Shown: positions 22,659-36,542 of the stretch, one piece after another | Numbering within the stretch: position 1 is the first letter of the stretch | How the letters are laid out: each line of letters begins with the position of its first letter | NCBI GenBank assembly: GCA_027604505.1 | Contig: JADIIX010000003.1 | Coordinates: 124,001-188,000, forward strand | Direction of reading: 5' to 3' | DNA: 64,000 nt | From: Gonapodya sp. JEL0774 | Taxonomy: Eukaryota; Monoblepharomycota; Monoblepharidomycetes; Monoblepharidales; Gonapodyaceae | Made by a program: the position numbers and the translations under genes | Notes under the pieces: generated by a model | The model's input: only the letters and a program-made list of their open reading frames with translations | Databases searched by the model: none | Told to the model about the DNA's origin: nothing

Positions 22659-23345
22659 TCAGTTTTTCAACCCATAAACCGACAAGTACTTTCGAATAGA
22701 GGCTATTTCAGTGTTGTACTTTTCACCAGTCTCCTCAAGATACTCAATGATGTTCTCCAGCTTCACAATGCTGAACACGGGAACCCCATAGTCCTTTTGA
22801 ACCTGCTGAATAGCGGACAGATCCCCCACCATACCGCGCTCCTGTCTGTCTAGAGAGATAATGACTCCAACTAGCGTTGCCCCCTTCGCCCGAATAAGAT
22901 CCACGCTCTCTCGAACGGCTGTGCCCGCAGTCATGACATCGTCCACGATAAGCACTCTCTTCCCTGGCTCCAATTGAGTGCCAACTATATTTCCTCCCTC
23001 GCCGTGATCTTTCGCCTCCTTTCGATTGAAAGCGTATGGTGCGTCACGTCCGTGGTGTTCAGCGAGAGCAATACTCGTTGCGCATCCCAGGGGAATGCCC
23101 TTGTATGCAGGCCCGAATAGAATATCGAATTCGAGACCCGAGTCAATGAGAGATGAGGCATAGGCCTTGCCAATCTCTGCGAGAGCGCTCCCAGTGTTGA
23201 AGAGACCGGCGTTGAAGAAGTATGGAGAGATCCGACCAGACTTGAGCGTGAAGGACCCGAATAGAAGAACTTTACGAGCCAAGCATAAATTGATGAAATC
23301 TCTTTGGTATGGCTTGATGGATGATGACGGAGTCTCGGTGGTCAT
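22659..23345 (-). CDS. URA5: Orotate phosphoribosyltransferase
   Basis: Joins orotate to PRPP to make orotidine monophosphate in pyrimidine synthesis. Intronless, 228 residues. It shows [31 protein letters not shown], an [12 protein letters not shown] catalytic loop, and the PRPP signature [13 protein letters not shown], then LDRQERG. The in-frame Met at 23402 would add 19 residues without family support, so MTTETPSS at 23345 is chosen. It lies 142 bases from the stop of the aquaporin gene on the same strand. Confidence 0.97.
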   Translation of the reverse strand: MTTETPSSSIKPYQRDFINLCLARKVLLFGSFTLKSGRISPYFFNAGLFNTGSALAEIGKAYASSLIDSGLEFDILFGPAYKGIPLGCATSIALAEHHGRDAPYAFNRKEAKDHGEGGNIVGTQLEPGKRVLIVDDVMTAGTAVRESVDLIRAKGATLVGVIISLDRQERGMVGDLSAIQQVQKDYGVPVFSIVKLENIIEYLEETGEKYNTEIASIRKYLSVYGLKN

Positions 23346-23487
23346 CGTCAGAGGAATTACTGTGATTATTCCTTCCGCTCGGGAAGACGGGTTACAAAGC
23401 AAATTGAATTGATCTGAAAATACTTTTGGTCTTCCGCAGTATTACTAGGCAACAGAGTTTTTAGCTACAAAAATTTTTTTTCGTCTC

Positions 23488-25081
23488 TCACTTCTTCCCG
23501 CTTTTGGTCACGTCTGCGACCGATGTGGTGGTCGCATGGCTGAAGAAGATTTGCTGCACACTAGCCGCCAGTGCGGCACCACAGAAATCAGCTGTACGTG
23601 TTAAATATTTGTGGTTGTTCGTGGATATAGCCTTGGGAGAGAACGATAAATCTGTGACTCACCGACCCAATAGAGCCAGTGATTCTTCCAGACACCAGTT
23701 ATGAGAGCTTGTGGTATCATCAAGTGAGTGACACGTAGAGTATACCCATATCATGTGCAGAACTCACCTGGTCCAAAGGCCTTCCGATATTATTGGGATC
23801 TGGTGGTGAGATTCAATCAGGAAGAATGAATACACTCGAACTCACTCTTGCGGGGTTAAATGCTCCACCGCTGACACTTCCACCAATAAAGCATAAGAAC
23901 CCCAGTGTAAATCCAATAGCCATTGGTGCAAATCCGGACTTGGAGTCTCCCGATGTGGTGTAGATGGTCCTGCACCAAACCGCAACAAACCATTGAGCAA
24001 CAGCTGCAAGGTCCACTTTCTTTCAAGCTCACAGGTTCTGGCCGACTTTGCTGTTCTTGCCATTCACAAGGACTTTGTTGGACGTGTCTACAGTCTCAAA
24101 AGCAGTTGCGAAAATGACGTAAACCAGGATGAATGTGAGTGTCATCTCCATGAAAAATGCTCTGGTCAGTGATGCATCAATGCCGACATCGACAACAGCG
24201 AGATCCGATCTATGGACAGACGTGCGGCTTAGAGTGGAGTTGATCGTCCGCAAGAGGCAATGCGACTCACGCTTTCACTCCGTCGATCACGGGGAACACG
24301 AGCATGAGCCAGAGGGTTGCAAAAACAGATGCCAAAAGCTGAACACCCATATACCAGAGTCCTTAAAGATGAGGGTTGGGCAAACCGTTGTGAGGGACAA
24401 AGATGCCGAGTGCAGTTGGAAATGAGCTCACCCTTGACAACTAAGCAGAATGCCGGCACTTCAACAATTAGAATCGTTCGAGTAGTACCAGCAAAGTAAC
24501 GATGACTCACCCGACGTTTTACCCACCACCATGGTCCCAAAGGTAACCGCTGGATTGAAATGTGCTCCCGAGACATCTGGAGTGGGTGAGCGATTTATTA
24601 TTGTCTCCCTATCGAGAGCCCAAGCTGTCGCATTTAGGCACCCACCAGCAAAAGAGTAGATAGCCGCGATCGCCACGAAGGCAGTGCTGACGCCTCCCAA
24701 TGTAGCGTCGGCGGTTGAGATGTTCGTTCGCGAGAAGTTGACCCCAACAGCCATTACAACTGTGGTATCACGATTTCATTGTAGGCACCGGTTAAATGAA
24801 AGATGCGTAGATAGTCCGCCCAGGAGCTGGAATCGCTCACCGAATAGGAAGAGGAACGTTACAAGGAACTCTCCCGTGACGGCCCTCAAGAGGACACGCG
24901 AAGAATCATTGTAGTATTCATTGACGGCATGCAGCCACGTCGATGGATTCTTCCAATCGAAAGGTACGTGTTCGGGCACCCGTTGCTCGGAGTCGTCGGC
25001 CATACCGAGCTGGCCACTTTCATTTTGGCCATCGGCCCCGAGTTGAGCAAGAGGGACAGAATTTGCGGGCATACTGTGCAC
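23488..25081 (-). CDS. Aquaporin / aquaglyceroporin (MIP family)
   Basis: Channel for water or small solutes. Many short exons join to the six-span MIP layout: an N-terminal cytosolic part with FDWKNPSTWLHAVNEYY, span 1 (GEFLVTFLFLF), then VSGAHFNPAVTFG (first NPA box), span 3 with LLASVFATLWLMLVFP, span 4 (AFFMEMTLTFILVYVIF), span 5 (MAIGFTLGFLCFIGGSVSG) and GGAFNPAR (second NPA box). It ends with TGVWKNHWLYWVADFCGAA and a Lys-rich tail GKK. FNPAR, the short loop and HWLYWV fit water-type aquaporins better than glycerol facilitators. Substrate is not proven. Confidence 0.92.
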
Positions 25082-25237
25082 TGAGGTAGCAGAGGATATA
25101 CGTGGATGAGTACGCTAAGACGGATTGCGAGTAAGAACAGGAACGATTCTCGTTGCCAATTTCCAGGGTGATGAGTGCTAAATTGATACAACCCAACAAC
25201 CAAACAAACTTTCCTGAACTACAAAATAAAAGCGCTT

Positions 25238-26912
25238 CTATTTGCCTGTTGCAAACGCCTTGAGAGCATCTGCAACCAGAAGAGTGATCATAGCGTCTAT
25301 AGTGACATTGACGAGCAATCATTAATCGAGCATTTTCACCATTATGACAAGTTCACCCAGATTGCCACTTACGAGGAGCAATGCGAACGTAGTAGGTACC
25401 GAAGCCTTTGTAGAACGCGAGGGGTCCCTCGTTGCGGATGACCTTGAGAGCGCAGTCAATGGGTCCGCTGTACGGCAGCTTGCCTGTGACGGCGTCTGGC
25501 CTCTGCTTTTGGACACGAGTCTTTACGAAGTCAAACGGAAGAGAGAAGAAGGAAGCAAAAAAGCCGGCGATTGCGGAAGCTCCGAAGTTAGCGGAGGCAC
25601 CAGGGCCGATCAAGGTGTTGAGTTGTTGCTGTGGTTCAACAAAATAGATTCTCAAATCACATTATTAAACGAATGTCTCAATATGCTCACCTTGGATTGA
25701 TCGTAGAACGTCAATTGACCAAAGTTCAAAGCCATTGCACGGACAACGGTCGGGGCAGCGCCCTTCCAAAGTGCGAGAATACCCTCCTCCCGGGTAATTC
25801 GAACAAGGGCGTCGAAAACGTTTTTGTAACCCCTCCTCTCTGCAGGGGGTAGGGTACCATCAGCTTGCATTCGAATCTACCAAAATGTTGGGAGAACGAA
25901 GTAAAAGCAGATAAATGGGCAGAAGTTTGATTCCCATAAATTCCTTCGCCAAAGAAACTCCAACGAATACTTACCAATGACAGGTCAGCCGGGTTTCCAA
26001 CGAGCGCGCCAAGACCTCCAGCGGCGAGACCTGCGAAGGCAGACTGAGCGAAAGTAGGCTTCCCTCCACCGTTCTGCGCAACGATCATGTCCTTGAACGA
26101 GTTGAAGAGACCCAATCGTGCAGTGGTGTAGGTAGCTTGGCGCAACAAACCCGCGGACAGACCACGGTAAAGGGAGAAGAACCTGAAATAGTTTGTACGA
26201 TTTGGAGACGAATGACTTCGAGAATAACAATCCCACGACTCACCCTTCCTTGGCCACAATTTGGCGGAAGAGAGCAATAGGACTGGCACTTGCGGTCTTG
26301 CTACCCTCACCCATCAGTTGAATGCGTACTTTGATCATGTCACTGGCAAGAATGTTTCCGAGGTAAGGAAGGAAAGCACAATTGCATTTCAGAGGAACTC
26401 ACATAGGTTGAATGATGGTCTATCGTCAATGTTGGCCAATGCCAGGAATAGGTGATGGTTGGAAAGGAAGGGTATCAATGGGTATGAAAAGCACGTGTTA
26501 GCGTTCAACCAAAGTGGTCAGACCAAAAACGATTACAATCTTCTCCAGGATGAATCACTAAAAAGAAAGATGGAATACGCTCTCCAACATCGAAGGATTC
26601 GGAGGCTGAAGCGATACTCTGCTCCGATTTGGCTAATGGAAAGTCCCGAGTGAACAATCCCGCGGACAGCCATCTCAGGAATGAATCACAACGAAAGGTC
26701 TCGCGAAAGAACAACAACCGCGAGTAGTTCGATGTGTGGAGCTCCTCGACCACCACCCCTCCCCCTTTCCCATCTGCCCGGAAGGAAATAAGGAGATCCT
26801 GGATGGTCCAGAAACTTCGATGGCGGGCCAACCCGGCGATGCTTACCGTCGCCGTCATCCCGCTGACTCCTCCGAAGACATAGGGCTGTACAGTTTTCCA
26901 GGTGTCACCCAT
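25238..26912 (-). CDS. Mitochondrial carrier, oxoglutarate/malate type
   Basis: Inner-membrane exchanger of the SLC25 family. Spliced order: GDTWKTVQPYVFGGVSGMTA; a 17-base micro-exon completing IIQPIDMIKVRIQLMGEG (first PX[DE]XX[KR] motif); LYRGLSAGLLRQATYTTARLG; GNPADLSLIRMQADGTLPP (second repeat); RRGYKNVFDALVRITREEG; SLPFDFVKTRVQKQRP (third repeat); and RIAPHAMITLLVADALKAF. SAGLLRQATYTTARLG and MQADGTLP are hallmarks of the 2-oxoglutarate/malate carrier (SLC25A11, yeast DIC1/ODC relatives). Start at 26912 is preferred; an upstream in-frame Met at 27047 would add 45 residues. It is divergent from the protease gene. Confidence 0.93.
26403..26419 (-). other. 17-base micro-exon of the mitochondrial carrier gene
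   Basis: ACCATCATTCAACCTAT (minus strand) is bounded by GATAG upstream and GTGAGT downstream. Only its inclusion restores the frame and the IIQPIDMIK motif between exon 1 (26847-26912) and exon 3 (starting 26342). Flanking introns are 427 and 60 bases. Confidence 0.85.
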
Positions 26913-27357
26913 TTTCAGCTGTTTGACTGATGAAAAGTGAGAGGTGAAGCGGGGCCATCCACCAAAGACCCGGCCGGCTGACTGCGCCACACTCGGAACC
27001 AATGATGCCTGAAAGCAATGGCATGCAGAACAAAGAGTTGCTTTCAAGAAAAAAATAAATGGGGTTGCAAGCGAGGCTCAAGGGTTTGTGAGTACTCTGG
27101 AAGCACCGGCGATCCGCGGTCCCATTCGAACCAATTCAACAAACGGGGCCGATGAATCAGACTGTGAAGAAACCTTTTTGGGCAGTTGGGAAACCTTGAA
27201 AGCTTTCCCGTGATTTTTGGTTCTCCGTGGAGCCATTATTATTATTGTCTCACTGTAGCTGGTAAACGAACGCAACCTCCCAGCACAGGGTTCACCTGTG
27301 ACCGCCCAGTGTGCCTCCATCCCCCGTTTCAGACAAACCATCGAATTCACCTTATCC
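26913..27357. promoter_or_regulatory. Shared upstream region of carrier and protease genes
   Basis: 445 bases between two divergent start codons. Frames here are short or extend from neighbours. No clear core-promoter motif was found by eye. Confidence 0.35.
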
Positions 27358-29078
<1,721 letters not shown>

Positions 29079-29305
29079 TGGAACTACTAGAAGAGCAAGA
29101 GTTGAGGTATCCAAGTTGTGCAATACGTTTAGCAAGCTAGTTGTAGATTTTCTGCATGAGACTTCAAGTTTGGAATTATATTTGGAAATGCGCTGGCCAT
29201 TGCTGGTCCCTAAATTCGGATTTCCGTTTGAATTTCTCTACTTGTGCGAAAGGAGTGCAGCAACACCAGTGCAAGAGTGACGGGGTCTACACTGAACTAA
29301 GAGCG

Positions 29306-31095
29306 ATGGAAGCTCCCGACATTTCACTGCCCTTGGCGGATCCTCCTACCCCCACTTCGCCAACGAGGATCGCTGTACTTCAGGGACTGAAGTTCAAGAA
29401 ACGGAGTGATACGACTGAAACAAAGTCGGACGACGATGATGGCGATGGACCTTCTGGGAATCGATCTTCAGAAGACTCAGATGAAGATCAGGAAGTAGAT
29501 GAGAAAGATGAGAAGTCAAATGCTATGAACGGTGCAGGCAAGAAGAAGACAATGCCCAGTAAAAATGAACGCCGAGCCGCCAAGAAGAAGCGGAAAAAGG
29601 AGACAAAATTGGCGAAAAAGACGGCATCTCAACCTCCGCAGCAACCTCCGCAGCAACCTCTGTCAGCGCTTGCAGCGAGGAAAGAGAGAGAGAAGGAAGA
29701 AGTGAGTACGCATCCAAGTTGGCCCTGGAGCGTGTCCGCAATCACGCTGAATGGAAGACCAAGATCTCTTTATTTTCACGTCTTGAAGACTGTACATATC
29801 TGGAATGAGTTGTGAGATCAAGGTCGACGGGTTTCACCAGGACAATGCCAATGATCAACTGAGATTTTTAACCCCAACCGTGTCACATATGTTTGACAGG
29901 CGCGCGCAGCTGCTGCACTTGCCTCAACTATATCTCTTGCTCCAGTTGGCTCTAAGAGTGGACCCACAATTCTGGACGTTCCTCGCCGAACGCCATACGA
30001 GAACAAACCTACCACACCTGGAACGCTTTCTCCTCCTTCAGCGATTCCATCGTTGCAACCAGTCCGTCCAATCGCCCCTTCATCTGTTCCCGTGTCATCT
30101 CCAGCGGCGACAAAGGCACCGCATTCCATATTTCTTTCAGGACGTCAACCCAAGCCTCGCCCTCAACCGGCACCGGCACCTACCTTAAACCCCGGATCCG
30201 AAGCTGCACCCAGCCTCAGCAGTGGTAGCATTGACATGCCTCAATCAGTTCATGGTTCTGGAGTACCTGGAATCCCTGGAATACCTGGAATACCGGCGAT
30301 GACCGGCCAAATCGCGAACTTTGCAGGCGCTCCGTTTCCCGGGATCGGAACGTCAACTATGCATCCTCCGTTAGGATTTCCAACCCCTCCGCCAGGATTT
30401 CCCACTCCGCCGCCAGGATTCCCAATTCCACCATCCGTTTTTCCGCTCCCGCACCCAGGATATCCGCTGCCACCTCCTCCGGGTTTACCACTGCCACCGT
30501 CGTTACCACCGTTCCCGCCAAATTATGCTGGAGTGTATGCCCCACCGATGAGGCCTTCTTTGTCTGTCTCCGGCGAGGGCAATGCGGCGTTCGGGCCACC
30601 TGTTGTCTACGCAACACACATTGGTACACAGGTAGCGTCAAAAACGGCGGAAGAGAAAAGAGTTTTTATGGAAGGAAGAATAAAGAAAGGATTAGTGAAC
30701 GTGGTACGTGTAAGCGGCAAGTCAGTTTCCACCTCGGTTGGTAAAGCCATATCGTTTCCCAGGACCCCGCTTCGCTGCCCCCCGAACCTCCATTCTCATC
30801 AACTGAAACACCAACCAAAAAGCTAGTAGTGCTTTATCGGCCATGGAGCTCGCATGATGACGCGATTTTGCGCTCGGCATTGCTCGAAAATGGTGTACCC
30901 TCTCGAGGTTCAGGTCCACCAGGAGACGGATGGTTCTTTTCTGCCTTAGCGAGCTGGGATGAGGTGGCGCGAGATGTTCCTGGGAGATCGGCTGTTGAAT
31001 GTCGTTTTAGGTTCTTGACAAAAATTCGATGGCAAGGAAATCAAAATGCCATGGAAGGGGTTGAACCGGCGGATGACGCCAAGAAAGTCAAATAG
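29306..31095 (+). CDS. Proline-rich protein with C-terminal SANT/Myb-like domain
   Basis: Three exons (29306-29701, then from about 29901, last from about 30765) give one frame of roughly 500 residues. The N-terminal part is acidic then strongly basic (KKKRKKETKLAKK), which could send it to the nucleus. The middle is Pro-rich with GIP repeats (30260-30300) and repeated GFPTPPP units (30370-30440). The C terminus has the tryptophan spacing of a SANT/Myb repeat: RPWSSHDDAILRSALLENG, then WFFSALASWDEVARDVPG and RSAVECRFRFL. A chromatin or transcription role is inferred; the ligand is unknown. Confidence 0.6.
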
Positions 31096-31596
31096 GAAGA
31101 AATGTCAATTTTGATGCTCATTACTCCTCCCCTCGTAGAAATCAGTTCCACCCGACCCTGGGGGTTGTGCGCCCATAACTTTCACGATTTCGGAAATGCT
31201 AGCAAGTGCAGGTGCAATGTCCAAGCCGCATAAGAAATGTCCACTTGCATACCATTACAATGTTGATACCTTCTCGGAGGGTATTACATTATCGAATGAG
31301 GCCTTTATATCAACCCCTCAGTCGGTTATTGTGCTTCTTCCCGCACAAAGTTCCGTTGCTGACCACTCAGAAGTTATGGCATTGCCAATATGTTATTTTG
31401 AAAGCGATTCGAAAGGGACGTTCTCGCTGCTTAATGACATATGCTGTCCTCAATTATATATTTCAACTGATCTTTCTGGCGCGGCATTGATGTCGTCTCT
31501 GACACCCGTACTAACTCTAATCTCGTTTTAGCCTTCTCCAACAACAACCGAACATTACCCCTATGCACCACATGCGACTGTAAATCCTCAGCTTTG
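31096..31596. other. Intergenic, nothing recognised
   Basis: 501 bases between two convergent genes. Small plus-strand frames occur but show no family motif or splice context that I trust. Confidence 0.5.
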
Positions 31597-32657
31597 TCAA
31601 TTCATTCCCAGTCCAGTAAGAGAATCTCTAACTCCCACTCTTCCATCCCTACTTGCTCGAAAAAGTGGTAATAGTCCCTCGACGTCTACTTCATCGGTAA
31701 CCAACTTGGACCGCGTGATCATTGCTGCATTTTCATCTTGTATTGTAGTTGGTGGCATTTTCTGGACTCTCCTTGAAACTCTTGCTGGTCTCTCCTGTGG
31801 AGTTTTGTCTTGTTCGATGATGTCTTTTACCCTGCATGAGAGGGCCTCCTTGATCGACTCCAATCTCGCACGTTTTGCTTCGACCATCCGACGTAACGTG
31901 TGACGTAAAGGTATGGGAGGAAGCTCCGTGATAATAGGGGCCGCATGGACATCGATCCCAGCTCGGAAGGTCGCTCTGACTCTGCCTTTCGAGAGATCTT
32001 CTGTCGCGAAGAGACCTCCCTTCACGCTTAGTCGTGCTTCACTAAGTTGTAACTCTAGATCACAAATCAAGTAGTGACGTTTCGCCTTTTCTCGCTCCAA
32101 TCCCGTTAACAGTGATGCAAACTGCCCACGGATCGCTACACAAAGTTTTGGTGTCGAAGGACGGAGATTCCCAGGAAGGACAGATGAACAGGCTTGCGAG
32201 AGATGGAACGGGGTGACGATGAGGGGTTGAGCCCAAAGCTGTTGGCAGCGGAGTGAAAAGCAACGGCAGGGAACCCGTCAAGAATCAGCATCGATGTCTC
32301 TTTAAAATTAAAACAACGTGCTTTCAACGCGAAAGGGTATCATCTACTCACCTCTTCGGACTCCGACTCGACTCCCTGCCCGTTCTCACGGGTGGATTTC
32401 GAGCTAGGCCCGACATCCGCGTCACCATGAATACGTGCCCGATGTTTTCGATCCGTCGTTTGCATTTGGCTGCAAGCAGACACCATCTTCGTTTCAACGG
32501 AGTTGTAGTCCCGCGACCAATTTTTCACGCCTGCCCGCGGTAATCTGCAGGCCATTTGCAGCCCCTGTGCAAGCAAGGACGATAATTCAATCAGGAGGGA
32601 CTGTAGTCGACGTTTGGAACTACGAACTTCAAATGATCGTTGTGAGCACCTTTGCAC
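31597..32657 (-). CDS. Orphan protein, charged and partly helical
   Basis: Two long frames on the same strand probably belong to one spliced gene. The first (Met at 32657) is basic and Ser/Glu-rich, with a helix RLQSLLIELSSLLAQGLQMA. The last exon holds LEREKAKRHYLICDLELQLS, VEAKRARLESIKEALSCRV and a low-complexity end. The join near 32120-32340 is not resolved. No domain is recognised. The pattern suits a small nuclear or cytoskeletal coiled-coil protein, but that is a guess. Confidence 0.45.
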
Positions 32658-32876
32658 GTCAGCACCGGCTGCCCCACCACTGATGCTCCCTAATCACTTG
32701 GGCGGAGAATGCTCCCTTCAACAATTGGTACACCTCAACAGCATATAAAGACGGTGCTAGGCAAGCAATCAATCTTGGATCTCATAAGCCACGGTTGCTT
32801 CACCTTCAATGGGAATCGTTTCCCCCAATTAATAGGTCTAAATAGTATTCTTGCATCGTTCTATTTACTTTTATAT

Positions 32877-33908
32877 CTACCAAGGGAAAGTCGTCCCATC
32901 GAAGCTGTAGTAAGTGCCTGTGACCTTTGGTGTGATTTCGGAAATGACCTTCAGCATTCCCAGGATGCTTTGTAGAGGTGTAATGGGTGCTTTCTCTCCA
33001 CCCATATCGGTTTGCACCCAGCCAGGGTGGATTGGGATCACTGTGAAGTTTTCTGGCTTGAGGGCCAATGCGATATTTACAGTCGCTAATTCGAGATGTG
33101 ACGTAAGTACAGAATTGAAAGCAAATACGGCAACAAAAGCGAGGAACGCACCCATGTTCAACGCAGCCTTGCTGACATTATACGACAAGGGGGATCCAGT
33201 GGTGAGCCCGATACTCCCCAGAATCGAGCTGATGTTCACAATTTTTCTCGTCTGTTTCAGGCGCAGATGTGGAAGAAAAGCCTCAGTCACCAGAACAGGG
33301 CCCACAACGTTGGTTGTAAAAGTTCCGGTGAGTTGAGCTGCAGTTGTTTCCAAGTCTTTCACGCCAGTCGACAGATTGATGCCCGCGTTGTTCTAGACCG
33401 AAAGATCAACATGCGAACTGATCACAAAACACAAGGACAGTAACATACAATAAGAATGTCGATTCCCTCCGGATACAGATTCGAGACGGTGACCGCGGCG
33501 TTCTATGAAAGGGGTTGTTGGTATCCCACCCAGAACAATCGTGCGCAAAAGCATACCTTGATGCTTGTTTCGTCATCTGCGTCCAGTTGTATGACCTACG
33601 GCATCACGGCATTGCATGTTTTGTGGAGTGTCGACGATTTGATTGACTCATACCCCTCACCGAGAGCTTCCCGGATCCCGTCTTATTCGCAGCGACAGCC
33701 TTCACGGCAGCCTCGCTCTTTTCCACATTTCTGACGGCTGCGATGATGTTGGCATCGGGATACCTACAGAGTCGCAATCCGAGATTTGTTCTTGTCAGCA
33801 CATGTTCCAACCTCAACGGACTCACTTTATCGCTATCTGCTTGACGAATTCTAGCCCGATTCCGCGTGATGCGCCGGTGATGAGAAAAGTTTCGGAGGAA
33901 AGTGGCAT
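32877..33908 (-). CDS. Short-chain dehydrogenase/reductase
   Basis: Classical NAD(P)-dependent oxidoreductase. Exons give, in order, FLITGASRGIGLEFVKQ (cofactor-binding TGXXXGXG), NIIAAVRNVEKS, NNAGINLSTG (NNAG motif), IVNISSILGSIG (catalytic Ser region), YNVSKAALNM (catalytic YXXXK) and VIPIHPGWVQTDMGG. The end, YYSFDGTTFPW, is typical of the fungal C-factor-like subgroup. No ARG in the first cofactor region beyond RNVEKS allows a safe choice between NAD and NADP. Four or more introns. Confidence 0.92.
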
Positions 33909-34796
33909 TTCAGATGACCGCAACTGCTGCCCAAATCTACGGCACGTTGTAAAATAAGTGTCGGGATTCGGGCAGAGATCCGCTCCCAGGTTCAGGCTCG
34001 ATCTGGACGTTTCGAAACTCGCTCCTCACAAAGCACGCAACATATTTTGTATCGATGCCAAAAAATCGGCATGTAGTAAGCAAAATGACTGCATCGTTGA
34101 CGTGCACATGAAATGCTTGAGCAATTTCAAGATTCAACATGCAAGACAGACTAGGAACTGACTTCATGATATTGTGTTATTTTTACAACGTGACTGCACA
34201 AACACTCAGTCTATACACTGAAGCTGAAGCTTTCTGTCATCTTCAATCACTTAAAGTTGAAAGGATTTCGTTCTCGATCCGGTGCCAGCAATCGCTTTTA
34301 TGACTCACAGATGTGTTTACAGAGCTGCTCGTTCCTTTTCCCCACAGAAAGCTGAGCACATGGAACTGAGCTTCCTGGTTCCATGGAAATAAAGTTGCGC
34401 ATACAAGCATGAATGGTATGTGTCTATCAATTCTAAACAATACGAACGAAGCCTTGGCAAAACGTAAAACGCCAACCGGTCCTTCTCACGCAACGAAACC
34501 TTTTGACAAGGGTCTACCCTGCGTACTGTCAAAGTTCCCAAGTGAGAAAATGGTGGAGAATGATACGTTCGCGGAGGTCGCGACCTGATGTCGGGTGTTT
34601 CGTGCGAGTAACATGTGGAAGAAACTGTCAACTCAAGGAAGACTGGTGTTTAGAAAGCCACTCCTCCTCACCTTTCCGGCTGAATCAACTTTTGAGTCAA
34701 CTTTCACCCACTGCGTGCTCTTGCATATATCAAACGACCTGGAACAGCACCACTATCAATTACGACCCTCACTGACAAAGCCACTCGTCCGACAAC
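33909..34796. other. Intergenic, nothing recognised
   Basis: 888 bases, AT-richer than the flanks. Only short frames are present; I see no domain, RNA gene or repeat. Confidence 0.5.
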
Positions 34797-36542
34797 TCAC
34801 ATCCACGTCAGAGCCCCATCATCAACTCCACCCTTCACCACTGTCCCGTCAGCTCCCACAGACCACCCCGTCTCCCCCCACACCCCCCCTATCACTATAC
34901 TCGCCGACCCGTCCCACCCCCACACGTCCGTCTCCAAACTCATTGACGCGCCGGCGAGGTGGCGAACAGAACTGTATGCGGGTGGATCAGGGACGTGGTG
35001 GACTACAAGAGTTTGTTGGAGCTGTGATGCGAAGTTGAGGTTGAGAGTGTGAGGGGTGTACGTAAGGGTGCCATTGAGCGACGCAGGGCGGGGAGTGGGG
35101 GGCAGGAGGATCGAAAGGGGGTTGGGTGGATAGTAGTTGATCTGAGGTGTGAGAGGAAACAAGTTGTGGGGAATGGTTTAAACGAACTCTTGATACTCAG
35201 GCCATGGTTGGGAATCCTTTCCCACTTTACCAAGGGAGACCCGTACGGCACTGCGGTCCTCGACCGAGTGTCATCCTCCTCCGGAACTGTCGTGCACTCT
35301 ACATTAAGATATGTTCCAAGAACTTTGAATCTGCTCTCTCTTGCGCATCTGCAACTCACCCTCCTCTCCCACCCTACAGGGACAGCCGCCCCAGCAACTC
35401 TTGTGGCTACCACGTAAGTTCCGCTCGCTTCCAGTTCAAACCTTTGTCCGCCCATCCCCGCTAATCCTGCCCACCCAGATGAATCAATGTTCATCGGAGC
35501 GACAGCGGTCCACATTGATAGTGAGACGTTGTAGAGGAGGAGCAGTGGGAGTGGGGAGGTAGAGGAGAGGTTGGAGGGGAAGAGTTGGAGAGTTAGGTTG
35601 AGGTAAGTTGGTGGACTTGTTAGAGTGGTAAGGTTGAAGCCAGTGGGTGGTATCTTGTGGGGGAGGGGAGGAGGAGGAGCAGAGGGTGGGGGAGAGGTTT
35701 AAACAGGGATACGGGATCAGTAACCGGTTTTCCAAAGACACTCCCCACGTTCAAGGTCATTTGTGAAGTGAAGCAAGTCGCTTCTGCCATTTCATCACAC
35801 CATTTCTCTCACCAGCCACCATTATGCACTCTATTCATCCCTAGTGATTAATTCAATCCCGCGAACGCCCACACCACTGTACTAGCGAAAACAAAATTTT
35901 TCGTACCACTCAACTCACCCCAGCTACACCTGGCGTTATTCCCTGCGAGAATGGTCGCGTTGTCACCTCAGGATCGGAAGCCGAAATATTACGGAGTACG
36001 ATGCGCAGCGAATCATAGCGGGGTTGACTACTCGTGAAAGACAAGGTGTTGGTTTCATTAGTGGTAGTGTGAAGCGAGAAAGTGATGAATCGACGAATGT
36101 TGTGTGGGGGTGGGTCAATTTGCTGCTCCCCAACCACGTCTACTCAAAGGCACGTCTGAAACGAATTCCGAGCACCACTGATTCAAACAGTGTCACATAA
36201 CCAGATTCATTTTTACCCGAATGGTGGCATCTTTGTGAGATTCGCACGTCTCCGGCAATCTACAATCTTAAAACAGAAACCCAGACACCGCTCCAATAGA
36301 TCCGTGATATCACCACCCGACTGACACACAAGACCACCGCAAGGTAAAACGCACATGTAAAGCTCGCCCAGCCCGCCGTACGCCACTGTGGTGGTCCGTC
36401 CATAAGACGCGATGAATGACAGCTGTGAGCCAGAGAACGGGATCGTTGAAGAGGGGAATGCCTCGGCAGATGGAAAAAGAACTGACGGGAATTGCAGTGC
36501 TAGATTGAGGACGAATAGGAGTACACGAATGCTGGATGACAT
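34797..36542 (-). CDS. Candidate secreted or membrane-associated orphan
   Basis: Met at 36542 opens SSSIRVLLFVLNLALQFPS, a good signal peptide, followed by FSGSQLSFIASYGRTTTVAY. Coding-like segments on the same strand follow: SQPRYDSLRIVLRNISA (ending at a GTGAGT donor near 35917), a threonine/asparagine-rich stretch with several N-glycosylation sites (35500-35660) and, at the end, LNFASQLQQTLVVHHVPDPP to GALTWM. Exon joins are not resolved, so the gene model is tentative. I recognise no family. Confidence 0.35.

Noticed and set aside
34595-35038. Plus-strand frame of 147 residues rich in Ser/Pro/His
   Set aside because: Opposite to a better coding-like minus-strand frame (34797-35162), and it has no known domain.
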